A stretch of 64,000 bases of DNA, from positions 3,920,501-3,984,500 of the forward strand of contig NZ_CP053746.1 of the NCBI RefSeq assembly GCF_013201545.1, written 5' to 3'. A program made the position numbers and the translations under genes. This DNA is from Pseudomonas graminis (GTDB lineage: Bacteria; Pseudomonadota; Gammaproteobacteria; Pseudomonadales; Pseudomonadaceae). This document shows positions 1-6,780 of the stretch, piece after piece. Positions within the stretch are counted from its first letter, which is position 1. Each line of letters starts with the position of its first letter. The notes beneath the pieces are model-generated. The model saw nothing but the letters and a program-made list of their open reading frames with translations, ran no database searches and was not told the DNA's origin.

Positions 1-204
1 GTACTGGAACAGCTGGATGCGTACAGTGCAGAGAATGTCTTGCTGGTCAGTCATCAACCTTTGGTGGGCACGTTGATCGGGCTGGCGGTGCATGGCTCTT
101 TGCAGCAGGCGCAACCGATGCACACCGCCAGTCTTGCTTATCTTGAGGCAGATCTGCCCCTTGCTGGCGGGATGCAACTGGTGGATGTTCGGCACGTTGA
201 ATGA
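1..204 (+). CDS. sixA: Phosphohistidine phosphatase SixA, C-terminal part
   Basis: The open frame enters at base 1 and stops at TGA 202-204, so only the last 67 codons are present. The reading LLVSHQPLVG is the second histidine motif of the histidine-phosphatase (phosphoglycerate mutase-like) fold, and the short tail ending in DVRHVE is typical of SixA. In Enterobacteria SixA removes phosphate from the HPt domain of ArcB or from PtsN-type proteins; its role in Pseudomonas is less defined. The next gene, a thioesterase, starts 75 bases downstream on the same strand and may be co-transcribed. The N-terminal RHG motif lies outside the window. Confidence 0.8.
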   Translation, partial: VLEQLDAYSAENVLLVSHQPLVGTLIGLAVHGSLQQAQPMHTASLAYLEADLPLAGGMQLVDVRHVE

Positions 205-279
205 TGGAGCGGCGAGCGTTTCTGCGTTCCCCGCTGTGTGTGAGATGCAGTGCAAACCCTCAAATAACAAGGAAGAACC

Positions 280-723
280 ATGAGTGTATGGCGTAGCCCT
301 CCAGACCTTGATGCGCTTAATGCGAAGCAGAAGAACACCATCGGTGAGGTGCTGGATATTCGATTTGAAGCCGTCGACGATCAGTCGCTGACGGCGAGTA
401 TGGCGGTGGATGAGCGCACTCATCAGCCTTATGGTTTGTTGCATGGCGGCGCCTCGGTGGTGCTGGCGGAGACGGTGGGTTCTACCGCCAGTTATCTGGT
501 GATCGATACTGAGCGGTTCTTCTGTGTGGGGATCGAGGTCAACGCGAACCATTTGCGCGGGGTGCGCAGTGGGCGGGTGACGGCGGTGGCGCACCCGGTG
601 CACATCGGGCGTACGACCCATGTCTGGGATATCCGGCTGACGACTGAGGATGGCAAGGCGTGTTGTATTTCCCGGTTGACGGTGGCGGTGGTGCCTCATG
701 GAGAGCAGCCGCCCGGTCGTTGA
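280..723 (+). CDS. Hotdog-fold acyl-CoA thioesterase (MenI/YdiI-like, PaaI family)
   Basis: This encodes 147 residues preceded by a good Shine-Dalgarno (AAGGAAG, 7 bases before ATG). The segment QPYGLLHGGASVVLAE carries the HGG motif and catalytic Glu of the PaaI-type hotdog thioesterases. Similarity runs the full length of E. coli YdiI, including LDIRFE near residue 26 and the EVNANHLR segment. Such enzymes hydrolyse aryl- or acyl-CoA esters in the cytosol. YdiI/MenI acts on 1,4-dihydroxy-2-naphthoyl-CoA, but pseudomonads lack menaquinone, so the physiological substrate here is unknown. The gene sits between sixA and a repeat block whose first hairpin lies just past its stop codon. Confidence 0.85.
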   Translation: MSVWRSPPDLDALNAKQKNTIGEVLDIRFEAVDDQSLTASMAVDERTHQPYGLLHGGASVVLAETVGSTASYLVIDTERFFCVGIEVNANHLRGVRSGRVTAVAHPVHIGRTTHVWDIRLTTEDGKACCISRLTVAVVPHGEQPPGR

Positions 724-732
724 GCGAAGATC

Positions 733-1060
733 CAGAGCGTCTGCCTAGGGGCAGACTGTTTCGCCTTCGGCGACTTACTTTTGAAAAGTCGAAAGTCGCA
801 CCCTCCAAAAGTAAGGAAAAGTGCCTGCTCCTGGCTTGGTTCCTCCTTCGTCGGAATCCCCTCACTCCGGTCCCGCTCCGTGGGCCCGCGCCGAACGGAC
901 ATCCATGTCCTGACGGCGCTCTCGTCGCATCCATGCGGCTGGGCCCACTCCACGAGACCTGCGTTCAGCCTGCACCCAAGTCGCGATTGGCGGTGTCTGG
1001 GCTTTTTGCGCATGAACATCAAAAGCAGATCAACAGCTTCCCGGCTGAAGCCGTCCTACA
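733..1060 (+). repeat. Dispersed intergenic repeat, copy 1 (about 320 bp)
   Basis: This stretch is nearly the same as 28263-28580 in the same orientation. Both begin with a GTCTGCC...GGCAGAC hairpin followed by TGTTTCGCCTTCGGCGA. Both then have a variable middle of about 80 bases, and a highly conserved core from CACTCCGGTCCCGCTCCG to the TCGCGAT segment. The several overlapping open frames inside it are on different strands, match no protein family I know, and reflect GC-rich sequence rather than genes. Similar long intergenic repeats are common in Pseudomonas genomes and have no established function. Confidence 0.85.
739..761 (+). terminator. Terminator-like hairpin after the thioesterase
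   Basis: GTCTGCC (739-745) pairs with GGCAGAC (750-756) over a 4-base loop and is followed by TGTTT. It begins 16 bases after the thioesterase stop codon. The same hairpin opens the second repeat copy at 28263, so it belongs to the mobile repeat as much as to this gene. The T tract is short, so termination is an inference. Confidence 0.45.
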
Positions 1061-1101
1061 TGCTCGCGCGGTCTGTTAGTGGGACCGGCTTTAGCCGGGA
1101 A
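1038..1101. repeat. REPIN (two inverted REP sequences)
   Basis: TTCCCGGCTGAAGCC at 1038 and the inverse GGCTTTAGCCGGGAA ending at 1101 face each other across about 30 bases. This is the usual REPIN arrangement in pseudomonads, where REP elements are mobilised by RAYT transposases. No RAYT gene is present in the window. Confidence 0.8.
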
Positions 1102-1146
1102 GAGGTCAGCCAAGGTGCCGACAGTTTTGCTGATCGGACCCCTGCC

Positions 1147-1170
1147 TGTGGGAGCGAGCTTGCTCGCGAA
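1147..1170. repeat. Single REP of a second family
   Basis: TGTGGGAGCGAGCTTGCTCG followed by CGAA is the palindromic core of another common Pseudomonas REP family (GAGC/GCTC arms). Only one arm pair is present. Confidence 0.7.
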
Positions 1171-1187
1171 TGCTGTTGCTGTGCCTT

Positions 1188-1298
1188 TTGATCTTCGTAC
1201 ATAAAAAATTCGGACGACGACAGTCGCGACTTGGGCCCACGGAGCGTCGTCGAGTGAGGGAACCCGACGTAGAAGGGGCCAGATCGGGAGCAGGCACT
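1188..1298 (-). repeat. Inverted, internally deleted copy of the dispersed repeat
   Basis: Read on the minus strand this matches the ends of the 320-bp repeat but lacks its middle. GATCTTCGTAC and GTCGCGACTTGGG correspond to the right part of the copy at 28263-28580. They are joined directly to GCCCACGGAGCG and GTGAGGGAACC from the left part. About 140 bases of the core are missing. It therefore looks like a decayed or recombined relic facing copy 1. The rest of 1101-1407 holds nothing I recognise. Confidence 0.6.
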
Positions 1299-1407
1299 TT
1301 GGTCGCCTATAGCTTGATTGGTCGGCGCGAACATCCATCCTTACTGCCGTGTGATGGAGTTCCTCACCCTGAGACAAACGTCAGAAAGTTAAGTTGGCCT
1401 TTATGGT

Positions 1408-1442
1408 CAAGACCTCAACCGGCAGCATCGGCCGAGGTCTTG
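1408..1442 (-). terminator. Hairpin downstream of hcp
   Basis: CAAGACCTC (1408-1416) pairs perfectly with GAGGTCTTG (1434-1442), and a CCG/CGG pair lies inside the loop. It starts 16 bases past the hcp stop on the minus strand. No T run follows, so it may stabilise the abundant hcp message or act as a weak terminator. Confidence 0.5.
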
Positions 1443-1458
1443 AGGATGTCAGCTGAAG

Positions 1459-1977
1459 TTAGCCAGCAACTGGAGAGCGCCAGTCATCGGAACCCGAGGT
1501 GCCACACACTTCATGGGTCCAGGTGATTTTACGATAGGTGAACTCTACGTCTTCCAGATGAGTGAAGTGCGAGTTCGACGGGTCCTGGCAGTTATGCATG
1601 TAGTCTTTGATGTCGACGATAATCGCGTCTTCAAGTTTGGTGGTGTAGTAATGCTCCTGTGTACCCGCTGCGGAAGTGCGATACCACTGGATGGTAATTT
1701 CGGTCAAACGTTCGCCCGATGTCAAAGCTGCCAGTAATAGGGGTGAAGACTTGTCGAACACCTTGGTGATCTTGACCGGCTTGTGCACACGCTGACCGGT
1801 TGGCTGGCCGGATTGCGGGTCGCGGGGAATGATCATCTCATGCTGGAACCCTTGCACCATGACCTGGTCTTCGTGACCTTCCTGGTAAGTGTTGCCGACC
1901 GAGTCAGCAGTAAAAGCGCCTGCGGTGATCAGACCCTGCTTGGTGCCCGTGATGGACATATATGCTGGTGTCGCCAT
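1459..1977 (-). CDS. hcp: T6SS tube protein Hcp (TssD)
   Basis: This encodes 172 residues, the normal Hcp length. The start MATPAYMSITG and the segment VQGFQHEMIIPRDPQSGQP are Hcp family hallmarks, as is HKPVKITKVFDKSSP. Hexameric Hcp rings stack into the inner tube that is propelled by TssB/TssC sheath contraction and can carry small effectors. A strong AAGGAG lies 9-14 bases before ATG 1977. The gene is transcribed away from the main tss operon and has its own -24/-12 promoter. This allows far higher expression than the structural operon. No vgrG follows it; the sequence beyond is repeat DNA. Confidence 0.95.
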   Translation of the reverse strand: MATPAYMSITGTKQGLITAGAFTADSVGNTYQEGHEDQVMVQGFQHEMIIPRDPQSGQPTGQRVHKPVKITKVFDKSSPLLLAALTSGERLTEITIQWYRTSAAGTQEHYYTTKLEDAIIVDIKDYMHNCQDPSNSHFTHLEDVEFTYRKITWTHEVCGTSGSDDWRSPVAG

Positions 1978-2044
1978 GGAGATGCTCCTTGCCTCATAAA
2001 TAGAAATACCCGAGAGCGTATTTGCTTTGGGTGTATGAGGTATT

Positions 2045-2059
2045 CCAAACTTCGTGCCA
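2045..2059 (-). promoter_or_regulatory. Sigma54 (-24/-12) promoter of hcp
   Basis: On the minus strand the sequence reads TGGCACGAAGTTTGGA. This matches the RpoN consensus TGGCACG-N4-TTGCW except for one base in the -12 element. The -24 GG and -12 G are correctly spaced. The start site would be near 2033, giving a leader of about 55 bases. Activator sites lie about 85-125 and 190-210 bases upstream of the -24 box, the usual distance for RpoN enhancer sites. Confidence 0.75.
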
Positions 2060-2143
2060 ATTTCATAAAACCTATATAAATCAAACGCTTGTAATAAAAT
2101 TCAGTGATCAGGTCGTTATGAAGCCAGGCTAGTCGCTGTAATG

Positions 2144-2161
2144 TGCGCAAGAAGTTGCGCA
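2144..2161. promoter_or_regulatory. Candidate activator site 1 (TGCGCAA-N4-TTGCGCA)
   Basis: This is a perfect 7+7 dyad around GAAG. It is one of three copies between hcp and tssA. Dyads of this form are typical binding sites for the Fis-type helix-turn-helix of sigma54 activators, and the activator encoded at 12201-13727 is the obvious candidate. Assignment to that protein is inferred. Confidence 0.7.
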
Positions 2162-2165
2162 GTAG

Positions 2166-2183
2166 TGCGCAACTTCTTGCGCA
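2166..2183. promoter_or_regulatory. Candidate activator site 2 (TGCGCAA-N4-TTGCGCA)
   Basis: This is a perfect 7+7 dyad around CTTC. Its centre is 22 bp from site 1, two helical turns, so two dimers would sit on the same DNA face. With site 1 it forms a larger 19-bp-arm inverted repeat (2143-2184), which could also fold as a long hairpin. Confidence 0.7.
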
Positions 2184-2248
2184 CTCGCAGCAAAGGCCCG
2201 TCCGACAAGGCTGGGGGCGCATTATTTGCCGTTTCATGAGATCGAGAG

Positions 2249-2266
2249 TGCGCAACTTATTGCGCA
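2249..2266. promoter_or_regulatory. Candidate activator site 3 (TGCGCAA-N4-TTGCGCA)
   Basis: This is a third perfect dyad around CTTA. Its centre is 83 bp from site 2, about eight helical turns. It is the copy nearest tssA and may serve the rightward operon. Confidence 0.7.
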
Positions 2267-2643
2267 TAATGGCTGGGTGCTATTCCGCAATTGCTGTGGA
2301 GCAAAGACCTTTTGAAGTTCATCGGCCTTCGTTAGGTGCTGTGTGTGGCAGCGTGGAGCTCTCTTTGACTACTCTTATATTTAGCTTTACGCGCTAGTGA
2401 TCAGGAAGCCGGATCGCTGGAACTCAACGATAACTGTGAAGTTTGTGGATATTTCCTACGGAGCATATGGAATTATCGCGTTCATGGATGGCTTGATAGT
2501 GATAAACACGCTGAGTATTATCTACGGCCTCAGAAGGGTAGACGTTTTGTTACATATCAACCCGGCAGCAGTTTCTAAAATAATTCCGTTACATCAGCAG
2601 CTTTATTCGCTGCATTGACGGGGTTTTATATCGAAGATTATGC
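2267..2643. other. AT-richer leader upstream of tssA, no gene seen
   Basis: These 377 bases are clearly lower in GC than the flanking genes. The short open frames inside have no Shine-Dalgarno and no recognisable product. A GG-N10-GC pair at about 2275-2288 is a poor match to a -24/-12 promoter, and no better tssA promoter was found. The region probably contains the start of the tss operon transcript. Confidence 0.4.
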
Positions 2644-4200
2644 ATGTCCTATTCAAGCCAGCTCTCCGCTCATTATCTTGAAGTCGCTCACGCCCCTATT
2701 TCCGTCGGGAGCTTTGCGGGCGAAGACGTTCGATTTTCAAATGAATACGAAGCGCTGGAGAGCGAGCTGAATAAAGCTCAATCCATGCATGTACAAGGTC
2801 AGCTCGACTGGCTAAAAGTGCGCGATCAATGTGAAAACCTGCTCCGCAACCTGTCCAAAGATCTACGCGTTGGGGCATGGCTTGCCTGGGCGTTATATCA
2901 GCGTGAGTCGTTTCATGGGCTGTTGGCAGGACTTGAACTTCTTCACCATCTTTGCGTGCATCATTGGGCCGAAGTTCATCCCGCCAAAGCCCGCACGCGT
3001 TCCGCAGCCATGGGTTGGCTGATTCCCCGTATTGAGCAGGTGCTCAACGATAACGTTTCGGTCGATGAGCAATCACCGCTATTCAGTCGCCTCGTTGAAA
3101 TTCTTGAAGACCTTGATGCGGTATTTACACAGCACATGGGCGATGACGCGCCCTTGCTCCTGCCGATCTCCCGCCGCTTGAAGAACATGGCCCAGCGGGC
3201 GACCGACAACCTGCCGAACACCGGGGCCGTTGGCGCGGCTGTACAGCAGGTCAAGCAGGCTGCTACCCAGTTATTCGCCCCATCGGCAGTGATCAGCGAT
3301 GAGAGAGACGCCCACAAGTCCTTGCGTCTCCAGCAGGAGCGCGCGCGTGCGTTGTGTGCCTGGTGGCTCAGTCAGAAACCTTGCGACCTGCGCGCGTTGC
3401 GCCTCAATCGCACAATGCTTTGGTTACCAATCGAGACGCTGCCAGAGCGCAACTCAGACCAAATCACTGCGCTTCGTGGACTTCCCGCAGACAAGCTCAA
3501 GGGCTATCAGGACAAATATGATCACGGCAGCTACGCCGATTTGCTCCTTGAGCTGGAGGCGAGCCTGGCAAAGGCGCCGTTCTGGTTCGATGGCCAGCGA
3601 ATGGTCTGGGAGTGCCTGCAAGGGATGAGCGCTGAGACAGCAATGCGAGAGGTAGAACTTCACTTTGCTCAGTTGATTCAACGATTACCGGGTGTCATCG
3701 AACTGCGTTTTCACGACGGCGCGCCTTTTGCGGATCAGGCAACCCGGGCCTGGATCACCGCTAGCGTCATGCCTCGCCTGCAGGCCGCCAGCGCCCCCCG
3801 CAAAGTAGAAATGGCTGACACGCAACCTGTCTGGGAGTTTGCCTTGGAAAACGCGTCGTCGGTGTTGCGCAAGGATGGCCTCAGAGCGGGGGTGCAATTT
3901 CTCAAGCAAGGCATGCACAGCGCCCAAGGCGGTCGCGCACGATTTTTTTGGCAGTTAGCTCTTGCCCGGCTGTGCTTGACCGCCAGGAAATACGAACTCG
4001 CCAAGACCAAACTCGAAACCCTCGACAAAACCCTGCAGGACTCAGGCATCGATGCCTGGGAGCCTGAGCTTGCGCTGGAAGTGTTGCATCTCTTGCACAG
4101 CTGTTTCGAGTTGCTGCCTCAGGATCACGGAGCCCGGCAGCGCAAGGAAGAGGTGTATCGCAGGCTGTGCCACCTCGACCTCGAAGTCTTACTTGAATAG
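2644..4200 (+). CDS. tssA: T6SS protein TssA (ImpA_N plus VasJ type)
   Basis: This encodes 518 residues. Residues about 15-130 form the ImpA N-terminal domain (VGSFAGEDVRF, then LRVGAWLAWAL and the HHWAEVHP signature). The C-terminal third resembles the VasJ domain (FFWQLALARLC, YELAKTKLETL). TssA proteins form a ring that helps prime sheath and tube polymerisation at the baseplate and may cap the distal end; the exact role depends on the C-terminal subtype. It is the first gene of the rightward operon, and tssB begins 31 bases later. The start at ATG 2644 lacks a strong ribosome site but precedes the conserved N-terminus by a normal distance. Confidence 0.93.
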   Translation: MSYSSQLSAHYLEVAHAPISVGSFAGEDVRFSNEYEALESELNKAQSMHVQGQLDWLKVRDQCENLLRNLSKDLRVGAWLAWALYQRESFHGLLAGLELLHHLCVHHWAEVHPAKARTRSAAMGWLIPRIEQVLNDNVSVDEQSPLFSRLVEILEDLDAVFTQHMGDDAPLLLPISRRLKNMAQRATDNLPNTGAVGAAVQQVKQAATQLFAPSAVISDERDAHKSLRLQQERARALCAWWLSQKPCDLRALRLNRTMLWLPIETLPERNSDQITALRGLPADKLKGYQDKYDHGSYADLLLELEASLAKAPFWFDGQRMVWECLQGMSAETAMREVELHFAQLIQRLPGVIELRFHDGAPFADQATRAWITASVMPRLQAASAPRKVEMADTQPVWEFALENASSVLRKDGLRAGVQFLKQGMHSAQGGRARFFWQLALARLCLTARKYELAKTKLETLDKTLQDSGIDAWEPELALEVLHLLHSCFELLPQDHGARQRKEEVYRRLCHLDLEVLLE

Positions 4201-4231
4201 GCCTCAGAGCCTTAATAACAGGAGAACGGCC

Positions 4232-4735
4232 ATGGCCAAAGAAGGATCGGTAGCGCCCAAAGAACGCATCAATGTCACGTTCAAGCCCGCGACGGGTGGT
4301 GCGCAGGAAGAGATCGAGCTGCCGCTGAAGCTCCTCGCCATCGGTGATTACACCCTGCGTAAAGACGAGCGAAAAGTTGAAGAGCGCAAGCCCATCAGCA
4401 TCGACAAGATGACGTTTGACGAGGTGCTGGCCAAGCAGGATCTGAGCCTCACGCTGAGCGTGCCGAACCGTCTGCAAGAGGGTGAAGGCAATGAAGAGTT
4501 GGCGGTGCAACTGCACGTCAAATCGATGAAGGACTTCAATCCCGCCTCGCTGGTGGACCAGGTACCCGAACTGAAAAAACTCATGGAACTGCGCGACGCC
4601 CTGGTGGCGCTTAAAGGACCGTTGGGTAACGCGCCCGCTTTTCGCAAAGCCATCGAAAGTGTCCTCGCCGATGACGAGTCCCGCGGTCGCGTGCTCGGCG
4701 AGCTCGGTTTGAATGCCGCCGCCCAGGACACCTGA
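4232..4735 (+). CDS. tssB: T6SS sheath small subunit TssB (VipA)
   Basis: This encodes 167 residues. An upstream open frame extends the reading, but the start at ATG 4232 has CAGGAG 7 bases before it. It gives the canonical N-terminus MAKEGSVAPKERINV. The segments ELPLKLLAIGDYTLR and FNPASLVDQVPELKKLMELR are diagnostic of TssB. TssB pairs with TssC to form the contractile cytoplasmic sheath that is recycled by ClpV. tssC follows after 26 bases. Confidence 0.95.
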   Translation: MAKEGSVAPKERINVTFKPATGGAQEEIELPLKLLAIGDYTLRKDERKVEERKPISIDKMTFDEVLAKQDLSLTLSVPNRLQEGEGNEELAVQLHVKSMKDFNPASLVDQVPELKKLMELRDALVALKGPLGNAPAFRKAIESVLADDESRGRVLGELGLNAAAQDT

Positions 4736-4761
4736 GTCCATCCCGCCAAGGAGCCAATATC

Positions 4762-6237
4762 ATGAGTACGACACCATCGCAGCAGCAGAGCAGAGCGTCC
4801 GGCGAGCTCAGCATTCTCGACAGCATCATCGCCGAAACCCGTCTGCCTCGAGATGAGGATGCCTATGGCATCGCCAAGCGCGGCGTGTCGGCGTTTATCG
4901 AAGAGCTGCTCAAACCGCAAAACGCGGGTGAGCCGGTCAAGAAGGCAATGGTTGACCGCATGATTGCCGAGATCGACGCCAAGCTCGGCCGCCAGATGGA
5001 TGAGATTCTGCACCACCCGGCCTTCCAGTCTCTGGAGTCGTCCTGGCGTGGACTGCGGTTGCTGGTAGAACGGACCGACTTCCGCGAGAACATCAAGATC
5101 GAAATCCTCAACGTATCCAAAGAGGACTTGCTGGAAGATTTCGAAGCTTCACCCGACGTCATGCAGGCCGGGCTCTACAAGCATATCTACACCGCCGAGT
5201 ACGGTCAGTTCGGTGGGCAGCCGGTAGGGGCGATCATCGCCAACTACTTCATGTCCCCGAGCTCGCCAGACGTGAAGCTGATGCAGTACGTCTCCAGCGT
5301 TGCCTGCATGTCTCATGCGCCGTTCATTGCCGCTGCTGGCCCCAGGTTCTTTGGCCTGGAAAGCTTCACGGGCTTGCCAGACCTGAAAGATCTGAAGGAT
5401 CACTTCGAAGGCCCGCAGTTCGCCAAATGGCAGAGTTTCCGCCAGTCGGAAGACGCCCGTTACGTTGGTCTGACAGTGCCGCGTTTCCTGCTGCGCAATC
5501 CGTACGACCCGAAAGAGAACCCGGTCAAGTCGTTCGTCTACAAGGAAACCGTTGCCAACAGCCATGAGCACTATCTGTGGGGCAACACGGCGTACGCTTT
5601 CGGTACCAAGCTGACCGACAGCTTCGCCAAGTTCCGCTGGTGCCCGAACATCATCGGCCCGCAGAGCGGTGGCGCGGTCGAAGACCTGCCTCTGCACCAC
5701 TTCGAGAGCATGGGTGAAATCGAAACCAAGATCCCCACCGAAGTATTGGTGAGCGATCGTCGTGAATACGAGTTGGCGGAGGAGGGGTTCATCTCGCTGA
5801 CCATGCGCAAGGGCTCAGACAATGCGGCGTTCTTCTCCGCCAGCTCGGTACAAAAGCCGAAGTTTTTTGGCACGAGCGCGGAAGGCAAGGCGGCGGAGCT
5901 GAACTACAAGCTCGGCACACAGCTGCCGTACATGATGATCGTTAACCGTCTTGCTCACTATTTGAAAGTCCTGCAACGCGAGCAGCTGGGTTCGTGGAAA
6001 GAACGCACCGACCTCGAACTGGAATTGAACAAGTGGATTCGCCAGTACGTAGCCGACCAGGAAAATCCGAGCGCGGAAGTCCGTGGTCGTCGTCCGCTGC
6101 GTGCCGCGCAGATCATCGTCAGTGATGTGGAGGGCGAGCCCGGCTGGTACCGCGTCAGCCTGAACGTGCGCCCGCACTTCAAGTACATGGGGGCCGATTT
6201 CACCCTGTCGCTGGTGGGCAAGCTGGACAAAGAGTGA
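4762..6237 (+). CDS. tssC: T6SS sheath large subunit TssC (VipB)
   Basis: This encodes 491 residues, the usual TssC length. It contains FQSLESSWRGLRLLV, the GQFGGQPVGAIIANY segment, and the highly conserved LGNTAYA/FAKFRWCPNI region, here written WGNTAYAFG. TssC forms most of the sheath wall, and its N-terminal helix is the ClpV-binding element in characterised systems. The gene is 26 bases after tssB and 13 bases before tssE, with GCCAAGGAGCC as ribosome site. Confidence 0.96.
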   Translation: MSTTPSQQQSRASGELSILDSIIAETRLPRDEDAYGIAKRGVSAFIEELLKPQNAGEPVKKAMVDRMIAEIDAKLGRQMDEILHHPAFQSLESSWRGLRLLVERTDFRENIKIEILNVSKEDLLEDFEASPDVMQAGLYKHIYTAEYGQFGGQPVGAIIANYFMSPSSPDVKLMQYVSSVACMSHAPFIAAAGPRFFGLESFTGLPDLKDLKDHFEGPQFAKWQSFRQSEDARYVGLTVPRFLLRNPYDPKENPVKSFVYKETVANSHEHYLWGNTAYAFGTKLTDSFAKFRWCPNIIGPQSGGAVEDLPLHHFESMGEIETKIPTEVLVSDRREYELAEEGFISLTMRKGSDNAAFFSASSVQKPKFFGTSAEGKAAELNYKLGTQLPYMMIVNRLAHYLKVLQREQLGSWKERTDLELELNKWIRQYVADQENPSAEVRGRRPLRAAQIIVSDVEGEPGWYRVSLNVRPHFKYMGADFTLSLVGKLDKE

Positions 6238-6250
6238 AGGGATACAACCC

Positions 6251-6670
6251 ATGACTGGATACGGCACCCTTTTCGAACGCCTGGGTGGCGACGCAGGCAA
6301 GCGCGTCGGCTGGAGCCCCGAAGACTCTGCCACGGCTTCGGTGGCCGCCCATCTGGCCAAGATGCTTAGTACGCGGGCGGGCAGTGTTCAGACGCTTTCC
6401 GACTACGGGCTACCGGATCTCAATGACATGAGCTTGAGCCTTCATGACGCTTTAACGAAGGCGCGGCTCGCCATTGAAGTCTTCATCGAAACCTACGAGC
6501 CACGCCTGAGTCGTGTCCAGGTCACCGCACTGCCCCATGACGGCGATCAGCTTCGGCTCGCCTTCCGTATCGAAGGGCTGCTGCAGGTTCAGGGTTTCAA
6601 GGGTCAGGTCACTTTCGCCGCACGCGTGGAGGGTGGCGGTCAGGTACAGGTCAATCACAGGAAAGCCTGA
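6251..6670 (+). CDS. tssE: T6SS baseplate protein TssE (gp25-like)
   Basis: This encodes 139 residues. The N-terminal TLFERLGGDA and the central LPDLNDMSLSLHDAL are standard TssE landmarks, and YEPRLSRVQV fits the gp25/lysozyme-like fold. TssE is the wedge component that anchors the sheath at the baseplate. It lies between tssC and tssF as in other H2-type loci. The following 110 bases before tssF contain no gene. Confidence 0.93.
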   Translation: MTGYGTLFERLGGDAGKRVGWSPEDSATASVAAHLAKMLSTRAGSVQTLSDYGLPDLNDMSLSLHDALTKARLAIEVFIETYEPRLSRVQVTALPHDGDQLRLAFRIEGLLQVQGFKGQVTFAARVEGGGQVQVNHRKA

Positions 6671-6780
6671 TGTCGGGAAATCCCGCCGCTCTTGGTTGCA
6701 CCTGACGTCATAAGGCGCCAGCAGGCAGTTTTCCGCAACGCGCACTCTTGAATCAAACAGCTCCGCTCGAAGGTAAAACC

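Noticed and set aside
660..1377. Several overlapping frames of 90-140 codons on both strands
   Set aside because: They lie in the repeat block; the same sequence recurs at 28263-28580 with shifted frames, so it is repeat DNA and not protein coding.
2270..2290. A GG-N10-GC pair as sigma54 promoter of tssA
   Set aside because: Only the invariant dinucleotides fit; the surrounding bases do not match TGGCAC or TTGC.
2397..2618. A 73-codon frame upstream of tssA
   Set aside because: It has no ribosome site, no family resemblance and low-GC composition unlike the genes; it lies in the probable tss leader.
3902..4741. A 279-codon minus-strand frame across tssA and tssB
   Set aside because: It is a shadow of two confidently assigned T6SS genes, with no motif of its own.
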